NCBI GenBank assembly: GCA_965371245.1
Contig: CBDUXT010000067.1
Location: 1-33,836 of the forward strand
From: CBDUXT01 sp965371245
GTDB lineage: Bacteria; Planctomycetota; Phycisphaerae; UBA1845
Direction: 5' to 3'
Length of the DNA: 33,836 bases
Below are positions 8,562 to 15,520 of this stretch, piece after piece. The position numbers were made by a program, and so were the translations under genes. The notes beneath the pieces were generated by a model. That model was not told the origin of the DNA. It worked only from the letters and a program-made list of their open reading frames with translations, and did not search any database. Position 1 is the stretch's first letter; each line of letters starts with the position of its first letter.

Positions 8562-9440
8562 ACGATCGAAACCTGCCCAGCCAAGATCAACCTGACGCTG
8601 GAAGTCCACGGACGCCGCGCGGACGGGTTTCACGACCTGCGCTCGCTGGTAATTGGGGTGGATCTTTGCGACCGGCTTCGCGTGTGCGTGCGACGAGAGC
8701 CGGGGATCGAGCTGGTCTGTAGCGATCCGACCCTTTCGGGGCCGGAGAATCTGGTGCATCGGGCCACCGCTCGACTGGCCGAACGCCTCGGCGTTGAACC
8801 CGCCATTCGACTGGAGCTTGAAAAAAGCATACCCGTTGCCGCCGGGCTCGGAGGTGGAAGCAGTGATGCGGCCACCGCGCTCCGTCTGTGCAACGACCTT
8901 TGGTCGGGGGGTCTGTCAGCAGAAGAGCTGGCCGCGATCGGGGCGGAACTGGGCTCCGACGTCCCGCTTTTCTTCTCGCTTCCGGCGGCCCTGATGACGG
9001 GCCGAGGGGAGTGCGTCACGCCGGTGCCGCTGCAATGGCGCGGCTGGGTGTTGCTGGTGTTTGTTGACACCGCGGTGCTCACGGAGAAAGTCTTCGCCTC
9101 GTGGCGTCCTTCGGACGTGGCCGATTTGCCGCGCGAGCAGGATCAGGCGATCATAGGGTCGAGGTCCGCGGTCGAGGTGTCCGCCCTGACGACCAACCAC
9201 CTTGAGCCGGCGGTGTTTCGCGTCGCGCCGGCCGTGGGGCGGGCTGCCTGGGAAATCAACCGAGCGAACCTGGGTCCGGTGCGAGTCAGTGGGGCGGGCT
9301 CGACGTTCTTTCGATTGTTTGATGATCGCGAAGCCGCGTTGCATGCTGCTACAGAAATGGAAGCTTTGCCGATCGAGCTGAAGACCGCGGTGGTGCGGGC
9401 TCCCGTGGGGCACTGTACCGATGCGAGTGGAGAGAGCTGA
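8562..9440 (+). CDS. ispE: 4-diphosphocytidyl-2-C-methyl-D-erythritol kinase, apparent ACG/ATC start
   Basis: GHMP-family kinase of the MEP isoprenoid pathway that phosphorylates CDP-ME at the 2-hydroxyl. The order of motifs is complete: PAKINLTLEV with the catalytic-type Lys (residue 8 from ACG), the GHMP ATP loop PVAAGLGGGSSDAA (residues 91-104), GSDVPLFF with the catalytic-type Asp (residue 133), and VRVSGAGSTFF. The length of about 292 residues matches the family. There is no ATG, GTG or TTG in frame between the TAA at 8454 and the GTG at 8658. That GTG would delete the first 32 residues, including the catalytic Lys. ACG at 8562 or ATC at 8565 gives the expected N-terminus (M-I-E-T-C-P-A-K). 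I see no strong Shine-Dalgarno ahead of them. The stop TGA directly abuts the spoVG ATG. Confidence 0.9.
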   Translation, partial: TIETCPAKINLTLEVHGRRADGFHDLRSLVIGVDLCDRLRVCVRREPGIELVCSDPTLSGPENLVHRATARLAERLGVEPAIRLELEKSIPVAAGLGGGSSDAATALRLCNDLWSGGLSAEELAAIGAELGSDVPLFFSLPAALMTGRGECVTPVPLQWRGWVLLVFVDTAVLTEKVFASWRPSDVADLPREQDQAIIGSRSAVEVSALTTNHLEPAVFRVAPAVGRAAWEINRANLGPVRVSGAGSTFFRLFDDREAALHAATEMEALPIELKTAVVRAPVGHCTDASGES

Positions 9441-10577
9441 ATGGAGATCACGGAAGTACGTGTCCGATTGCTAGCCGACGCCAGCGATCACCTGAAGGCG
9501 GTCTGTACCATCACGCTGGACGAGCAGTTTGTCATTCGCGATATGAAGATCGTCGAGGGCACGCACGGGCTGTTTGTGGCCATGCCGTCGCGGAAGCTGT
9601 CGGCCGGTTGCCCGCGTTGTCGATGCCAGAACCACCTGCGGGCCAAGCACTGCAACGAGTGCGGCACCAAGCTGCCGCCGATGTCAATCCCCAGGGACGA
9701 CAACGGCCGGGAAAAGGCCCACCGCGATGTCGCCCATCCGATCACCGCGGCCGTCCGCGAGATGCTTCAGGACAAGGTTCTGAAGGCATACGCTGACGAA
9801 CGCGAGACCGAACGCAGTGAGAGCGAGACGGTCTCAGCCGGCAAAGAGGAAGACGAGTTCGGCCCCAGTTCTGACGCACCCGTTGAGGCACCCAAGGAGC
9901 CCGTCGGCCTCGTTCGTGAGGAGACGTCGGTCGAGACGTTCGAGCCGGCGCGTGCCGATGTCTCGGAGGTACCCTCCTTCGGTTCCGGACTTCCTGCCGA
10001 GTCGGACGATGAACCCGCTGTTGAGTCTCCCGTTCCCGTTGGGGAGTACAACTCGTTGATTGCCGACCTGAAAGGCGGTGCGAAGCGGCGCGGCAACGAA
10101 GCGCAAAAGCCTTCATCCGATGAGCGAGGCCCTCGGAAGCGGCGTCGATGCGGTTCTCGCGGCGCCGGCCGTGACGGGGACGACGACGCTCACAAACGCG
10201 AGGACGCGCGGCCGCGTGAGACAACGCCGGAGGTGGTGGCCGAAAGCGCGCTGGCGGACCGTGCCACGCGAGAAGCGCCCCAACCTGAGCCGCGCCCAGC
10301 GGACCCGGCTCCGGTCAAGTCGCAGGCGCCGCCGGTTCACGTTCCGCAGGAGCCATGCGGGTTCGGGGCTGGGCTGGATGAGCCGGTCGAACCGGCAGCG
10401 GCTACCGCGCCGGGGACGCGGGCCGAGCAGCCCCGTCGCGAGGTTCAGTCGCCTGTCGAAACGAAAGAGCCCCAAGGTTTTGCCGAAGTCTCGTCGGACG
10501 ACACCGCGACACGAAGCGAAGCGCGCCCCGTGGAAGAGGCGAACGACGACGCCGGGTTCGGAGCGGGCATCCTGTAG
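9441..10577 (+). CDS. spoVG: SpoVG-family regulator with zinc ribbon and long disordered tail
   Basis: The SpoVG core (MEITEVRVRLL, LKAVCTITLDEQFVIRDMKIVEG, GLFVAMPSRK, then DDNGREKAHRDVAHPITAAVREMLQ) spans about residues 1-120. It binds nucleic acid in characterised relatives. A zinc ribbon is inserted in the core, with Cys 57/60 and 71/74 in CPRC...CNEC, as in some planctomycete homologues. The remaining 260 residues are low-complexity: acidic and Pro/Glu-rich, with a basic patch RKRRR at about 232-236. The motif FG-S/A-G-L/I recurs at 180-184, 308-312 and as the last residues 373-377. Typical SpoVG proteins are about 90-100 residues, so the tail is exceptional. The ATG follows the ispE stop with no gap, and a GGAGAGAG Shine-Dalgarno lies inside the ispE end, so translation is probably coupled. 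Confidence 0.92.
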   Translation: MEITEVRVRLLADASDHLKAVCTITLDEQFVIRDMKIVEGTHGLFVAMPSRKLSAGCPRCRCQNHLRAKHCNECGTKLPPMSIPRDDNGREKAHRDVAHPITAAVREMLQDKVLKAYADERETERSESETVSAGKEEDEFGPSSDAPVEAPKEPVGLVREETSVETFEPARADVSEVPSFGSGLPAESDDEPAVESPVPVGEYNSLIADLKGGAKRRGNEAQKPSSDERGPRKRRRCGSRGAGRDGDDDAHKREDARPRETTPEVVAESALADRATREAPQPEPRPADPAPVKSQAPPVHVPQEPCGFGAGLDEPVEPAAATAPGTRAEQPRREVQSPVETKEPQGFAEVSSDDTATRSEARPVEEANDDAGFGAGIL

Positions 10578-10622
10578 AAACGAACTCAAGACGGACCCCG
10601 TGGTCGATCATCCGTGTCGGAG

Positions 10623-10943
10623 CTACGCCTCGATCTTGTCGATTCGGATGCGCAGGTACTTCTGGCGGTGCCCCTTCTTGAGGCGGTAGTTCTTCCGCCG
10701 GCGGAGCTTCTGGATGATGATCTTTTGGCCCTTCACCTCTCCGACGACGGAGGCCGTGACCTTGGCTCCATCGACCGTGGGATGCCCGATCTTGGACCCG
10801 TCGGGGTGGTCACCGATGAAGAGAACCCGGTCGAAGTCCATCGTCGCGGCGTCGTCGGAAAGACTCGGCTGTCGTTCTACTTCCAGGGTCTGGCCCTCTT
10901 CCACGCGGTATTGGTGGGAGCCATCAGCGATGATCGCATACAC
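10623..10943 (-). CDS. rplU: 50S ribosomal protein L21
   Basis: Structural protein of the large ribosomal subunit that binds 23S rRNA. The sequence YAIIADGSHQYRVEEGQTLEVER, then RVLFIGD, SKIGHPTVDGAKVTASVVGEVKGQKIIIQKLRRRKNYRLKKGHRQKYLRIRIDKIEA, is a full-length L21 of 106 residues. The frame is open to 11012, but the GTG at 10943 is the right start: it begins the conserved YAII strand and has GGAG 8 nt upstream. It is convergent with spoVG, whose stop is 45 bp away. The L27 gene (rpmA), which usually follows L21, is absent here, so L21 is monocistronic or separated from its normal partner. Confidence 0.95.
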   Translation of the reverse strand: MYAIIADGSHQYRVEEGQTLEVERQPSLSDDAATMDFDRVLFIGDHPDGSKIGHPTVDGAKVTASVVGEVKGQKIIIQKLRRRKNYRLKKGHRQKYLRIRIDKIEA

Positions 10944-11601
10944 GGTGTCTTCTCCGCCACCGGCGAGTCGCCGACCGTCATGGCCGGCCGCGCACGGCGT
11001 TGTCAATGGCACGGCCCGCTGCGTCAGAGGGAACGGCCGACGACGGCTGTAGGCCGAAGGCGTCCCAGGCAGCGGGGAGGCCCGTTCAGCACGAGCCCAA
11101 ACGGCCTATTGTCAGGGCTCGGGCCACGGCCGTCAAGACCATGAGGACGGAATCTATCGTGCGGGCTGTGCCCATCTATTGTGGCATCAAGCCCCCGCGG
11201 GGGCGATCGTAACTCGTGCTCTGTCATCGTTGAATCGACTGGTCCGCGTGCCACGGTTCGGCGAGCCGTGTTGACCGAGAATCATAGCCCCAGGGGCACT
11301 GCTCATGGAGCGGTGGGACGCGTCTTGACCAATTCTTACCCCGTCAACCGACGGCTCACGCAGCACCAGTGCTTGGACACGCGCCGTTCGACGGGTTGTT
11401 CTCAACCGAGCCGCCACCGTCAGGGAGCGGTTGTGCGCGGCAGGGACCAACCTTGGTCGGCCCGCTCGCTTACCGTCGCGGCTCGGATTACCCATCGCCT
11501 CATGTGTATCGAAGCACTGGCTCGCGCCGCCCAAGATTGGCGATCATGCATTCTGGCTGTCTGGGGTGACGGAGTTTGCACAGCGTCAAACATGTCCGCG
11601 C
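10944..11601. other. Non-coding stretch with a palindromic repeat
   Basis: About 650 bp between the L21 start and the stop of the FG-GAP protein. It should carry the L21 promoter at its left end. Several frames are open, but their peptides are typical translations of repeats (e.g. RSLTVAAR) and resemble no protein family. The only structure I can support is the inverted repeat at 11404-11489. Confidence 0.55.
11404..11489. repeat. REPIN-like inverted repeat pair, CCGAGCCGC family
   Basis: Two 27-28 base arms in opposite orientation (11404-11430 and 11462-11489) agree at most positions: CCGAGCCGC, then ACCGT/ACGGT, then a Gly-like GAGCGG end. Between them lies a second palindrome, GACCAA-CC-TTGGTC, at 11445-11458. 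A single diverged copy of the same arm is at 29631-29657. The arrangement of two inverted REP units around a spacer is that of a REPIN or a small MITE. Confidence 0.65.
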
Positions 11602-13307
11602 CTACGGCTTGGGCATGGGACGCGCCGTCGTTCGGAACACGATCTTTCCAGCAGCAAGCAACAGCAGGGCCGTGACGATCATGCCCCACTGCGAGACCGC
11701 AGGAATCGGCTCATCCGCGCAATCGGGATCGTCGAGATCGATGAACCCGTCGCAGTCGTTGTCCAAACCATCGCGACAGGTTGAGCCCGGTGTCTCGCTA
11801 GGTGGTGGCGTCCCGCAATCGTTGGGGCAGGTGCATGAGTTCTCGCCCGGATCGCAGACGCCGTTGTCGCAGAAGGGGCCGCACGTGCAATCACTGAGGC
11901 AGACTCCTGGGCAGGCGGAATCGTCCATTCCATCGCACTCCTCGCCGGCGGTCACATTGAGCGTGCCGTCGCCGCACAGTGCAAGCGTACAGTTAGCGTC
12001 GCACGTGGCCGACTCGCCGCCGGTTTCGCACTCCTCGCCTGTCGTTATGTTGGGTGTACCGTCACCGCACTCGGGCGCTGTGCAATCGACATCACACGTA
12101 GCGGACTCGCCACCGTCGTCGCACGCTTCCCCTGGATCGAGGATACCGTTCCCGCATTTCGGAGTGCAATCGAACACGTACGCGGCCCCGCAGTTAGTTC
12201 CCGCCACGCAGACGTCTCCCCACGCCCCGACAACGGCCGAGTCACCGCTCACCGAGACGGAAGTCCCGAATCGATTGGCCGTCCTTCCGTCGGAGGCGGT
12301 CAGCTTGGCCTCTTCCACCCAGCCTGTTCCGTTGAAATGGTACGCGTACACCGCCCCGCAGCCGTGTCCCGTATTGCAGTTGGCACTCGAAGTGGTACTT
12401 TGGCGGCTCCCGACAACGACCGTGTTCCCGCTTACCGAGACGGAAACCCCAAATCGATCGCCCCGCGCCTCGTCGGAGGCGGTCAGCTTAGCCTCTTCCA
12501 CCCAACCTGTGCCGTTGAAACGATAAACGGACGCCGCGCCGCAGTAGAGTCCGTCAGCGCAGGCGGTTTGCGACGCCGCGACAACGACCGTGTCGCCGCT
12601 CACCGAGACGGAGAGACCGAAATGATCGCGATCCGCCCGGTCGGAGGCGGTCAGCTTGGCCTCTTCCACCCAGCCTGTGCCGTCGAAACGGAACACATAC
12701 GCCGCTCCGCAGTTGAACCCCGCCGCGCAGTCGTCAGACCACGCGCCGACAACGACCGTGTCACTGCTCAAGGACACGGAGACCCCGAATCGATCGCCCT
12801 CCGCCTTGTCTGAGGCGGTCAGCGTAGCCTCTCTCGCACCCAGCTTGTGCCGTTGAAACGGTAGACGAACGCCGCGCCGCAGTTGTTTCCCGCAATGCAG
12901 TTGTCTTGGTCCGACCCGACAACAATAGTGTCACCGCTCACCGAGACGGAGACCCCGAAATGATCGTCCATCCCTGGCCCGGGGTTGGTCAGCTTGGCCT
13001 CTTCCACCCAGCTTGTGCCGTTGAAACGGTAGATGTACGCCGCCCCACAATCATTGTTGAACTCGTTCGTGCAGTCACTCCTCAATGCCCCCACCACGGC
13101 CGTGTCCCCGCTCACCGAGACGGAAATCCCGAATAGATCTTGCTCCGCCGCGTCGAAGGCGGTCACCTTCTGTCGCTCTGCGCATTCGATCTGGCCTAGT
13201 GCCTCCGCGGCACCCAGGCTCAATGCGAACGCCGCCAACGCGCACCGTAAAGCGCGGTTCTTCGGGCTCCGGCGCCCTTTCCTTCCCTCGCTCCTGACCC
13301 AATACAT
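11602..13307 (-). pseudogene. Secreted FG-GAP / Cys-rich protein with IPTL-CTERM-like signal, frameshifted
   Basis: One gene in two frames. The N-terminal part (13307 down to 12819) has a signal peptide ending ALG|Q and two FG-GAP-type repeats; the rest (from about 12830 to 11602) continues in another frame. Six repeats of about 55 residues are seen in all (FGxSVSVSGDTVVVG...CGAAYVYRFNGTGWVEEAKLTASD), suggesting a beta-propeller. Then come CGNGxxxxGExCDDG Cys-rich repeats like those of myxobacterial DUF4215 proteins, a DGLDNDCDGFIDLDD acidic (calcium-type) motif, and a C-terminal sorting signal IPAVSQWGMIVTALLLLAAG followed by basic residues. At 12826-12841 the repeat carries two extra bases relative to the other repeats, which moves the frame and would stop translation at 12819. 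Either this is a real inactivating or phase-variable frameshift, or an assembly error. Likely role: surface or exported adhesion or structure. Confidence 0.85.
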
Positions 13308-13639
13308 GTTCTCTCCCCACTTTGATTCAAGGAAAAACCAACCCAGTTCCCTTCAGTGTATCAGATCGACCTGAAATTACGAAACACGGCTTCATAAGCG
13401 TGCTGGCCACCGGCGCGCCCATCAGCTCTGGCGTCTAGCCCCGGAAGGCGCGGGAGGCGATGGGCAAACGCAGCGGCTCTATCGCCGCTACCGGGGCGTT
13501 GAGGGTGGAAGACCGACCCAGGGAGGCCGGCACGTCTGGTTATAGGACTTCCGTCGCGGTTCGGGGCTAGGAGCAAGGCCGGGTGGCCCATCGCTTTAGT
13601 GGAATGCACGCAGCTCGGGATTAAGAAAGGGAGGATGCT
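13308..13639. other. Intergenic region with a REP-like element
   Basis: About 330 bp between the start of the FG-GAP protein and the stop of the downstream GTPase gene, so it should hold the FG-GAP gene promoter. The open frame at 13361-13609 (-) resembles nothing and overlaps the repeat at 13581. Confidence 0.5.
13581..13600 (+). repeat. Degenerate REP-like unit (GGGTGGCCCAT family)
   Basis: The string GGGTGGCCCATCGCTTTAG matches the left unit at 29705-29723 except at one base. The 3' arm that would complete the hairpin (expected GCGATGGG) is degraded to GTGGAATG, so this looks like an old, inactive copy. Confidence 0.5.
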
Positions 13640-15520
13640 CTACCTTGTCGGAAGGCTTGTGCTATGCCCATCCAACCGCCGGGTTAGCTCGTTTAGCCGT
13701 TCTAGTCTTTCATAGAACGGACTCGCCATTGGGGCCACGACCTCGGAGACGAACAGTTCATCGACAGCGTCGATCACCGGGGATGATTCGTCCCGTCGGC
13801 CCCGCTCGCGGCGGATGGCGCGCAGGCCGCGCGAGTACATGCCTGCAATGATGGCTACGAAGATGGTCACCACCACCGCCAGCCCGGCCAGCAGGTGCGG
13901 AGCGCTAAGGGCGGACACGATCTTGTATAGCCCGAACGCGAAACCCTTGGCCTCTCCCTCGGCGTACATCTGGAGCACGCCCGCCAGAACCGGCTGACCC
14001 AGGGGGAACCATATGAGAATGAGCCACAACGCGGCTTTGCCAAGCACCGACGGACGCCGATGGCGACCGGGGAGCTCTTCGAGAAGCTGTGCGTCGAGCC
14101 GACGAGGCAACCGCCGACCGAGGGTTGCCACGCGACGGGTGAGCTGGCCCGCGGACGGCACGTCCGCGTCAATGCCGAGTCGCTTTGCGATGACGGCCTG
14201 ATCGTCGAGCAGGTGCGCACGGATGGACTCGACCCGCTCGGCAAGCGGGCGACCTTGTGCGTCGAACGGATCGCCGGTGTCGCCCCCGGTGGTCGATGTC
14301 ATCGTGCTGACACGACGACCCACGGCCCGGGCGAGCCAACCCAGCGGCCAGTAGGTCAGGCGAAGCAGCGGCCAGTCTTCGACGCGCCGCTCGAGAAGCT
14401 CGTCGGCGAGCTGGGTCTCGGGTTTCATCTGCCCGCGAACGGCCCGGGCGACCGACGCACAATAGGCCGGACCCACCGCGTCGTTGAGGATGCGCTGGTG
14501 GTAAGATGGGTCGCACGCATCGGACAGACATTGCATCGTGCGGTCCAGGTCAAAGTGTCGCCGAATGCGCTGGGCGTTGACGCGGCGTTCCGTTTCGCGG
14601 TTGGCGGTCTTGATGCCGCGCCGCTGCTCCGACGACACCGGCGCAAGAACGCAGCCGCGCAAGCGGTCGATGTCCGCCGAGGCGAGAGCGGCGATGTTGG
14701 CGACGGTTTCGCGGTCCGTGCCGTAGCGGTGCCAGGTTGGGTCGTCCCACAGCTCCCCGATGCGGTCGATGAATTGCTCGACGTCCGGGAAGGCGGCCGC
14801 CACCAGAAACCGCCGGTCGGGGCTGTGTGGACAGCCGGCTGCCGCGACGGATGTGGATACCCAGGTGCCCTGCTCCGCCCAAAATCGCTCGGCCCGTTCC
14901 TTGTGGTTGTGATCTTGGCCGTTGCCGGACGCGACGAACGGATCGCTGTCGGCCAGCAACTGATCGACCTTATTCAGCACACAGCGCACGTTGCTCGGGT
15001 CTTTGATGCAGACCTCGCGGAACATTTCGACCCACGCGCGGTCACCGATCTTCCGCGGGGTTTGCACCCACAGCAGCCGATCCAACAGAGGCGCCACGCC
15101 GCGCACGATCTCCAAATGCGTACGAAATTCGCTGTCGAAGTCCGGCAGGTCGATGAGCGCCACGCCGCGGATGGCGTCGGCCTCATGCGTCGTGACATCG
15201 AACAAGATGTGCGGCATGCGTGTCGCAAGACGATGGGCGACGGCGTCCTGCATGGCCGCGTGAACGTACGCCATCGGGCGCGTGGTTCCCTCGCCGACTT
15301 CCTCGGACGGAGCGGAAACGCTCTGCTGCGCGAGGGCGTTGATGAGCGTGGACTTTCCCACGTCCTTGCCGCCGAGGATGCCGCAGATGACCAGGTCATC
15401 CGCCAGCGCCGCGTCGGACCCCATCGACAGTGCGGCGGGCTCGGTTTGGAAGAGTGCCGCCAGCTCTTTGTTGACGGAATCGAGCTGCGAGGCCGCATCC
15501 GGCAAGGGCGAGTCGGTCAT
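13640..15520 (-). CDS. Dynamin-like membrane GTPase, second of a pair
   Basis: Large GTPase of 626 residues. The G-motifs are complete: P-loop GGKDVGKST (residues 50-58), switch-I Thr (79/80, GEGTTRP), DLPD (124-127) and NKVD (183-186). A long helical region follows, then two or more hydrophobic segments near 493-515 and 540-562, and a short basic tail RAIRRERGRR with a further helix. A G domain, helical stalk and C-terminal membrane segments are the plan of bacterial dynamin-like proteins, which bend or fuse membranes; the precise subfamily is not clear to me. The start ATG overlaps the stop of the upstream GTPase gene by 4 bases (ATGA), so the two are translationally coupled and probably make a hetero-complex. 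Confidence 0.85.
   Translation of the reverse strand: MTDSPLPDAASQLDSVNKELAALFQTEPAALSMGSDAALADDLVICGILGGKDVGKSTLINALAQQSVSAPSEEVGEGTTRPMAYVHAAMQDAVAHRLATRMPHILFDVTTHEADAIRGVALIDLPDFDSEFRTHLEIVRGVAPLLDRLLWVQTPRKIGDRAWVEMFREVCIKDPSNVRCVLNKVDQLLADSDPFVASGNGQDHNHKERAERFWAEQGTWVSTSVAAAGCPHSPDRRFLVAAAFPDVEQFIDRIGELWDDPTWHRYGTDRETVANIAALASADIDRLRGCVLAPVSSEQRRGIKTANRETERRVNAQRIRRHFDLDRTMQCLSDACDPSYHQRILNDAVGPAYCASVARAVRGQMKPETQLADELLERRVEDWPLLRLTYWPLGWLARAVGRRVSTMTSTTGGDTGDPFDAQGRPLAERVESIRAHLLDDQAVIAKRLGIDADVPSAGQLTRRVATLGRRLPRRLDAQLLEELPGRHRRPSVLGKAALWLILIWFPLGQPVLAGVLQMYAEGEAKGFAFGLYKIVSALSAPHLLAGLAVVVTIFVAIIAGMYSRGLRAIRRERGRRDESSPVIDAVDELFVSEVVAPMASPFYERLERLNELTRRLDGHSTSLPTR

Noticed and set aside
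8368..8595. Open frame of 75 residues before ispE
   Set aside because: No family likeness, no ribosome-binding site, and it overlaps the real ispE frame.
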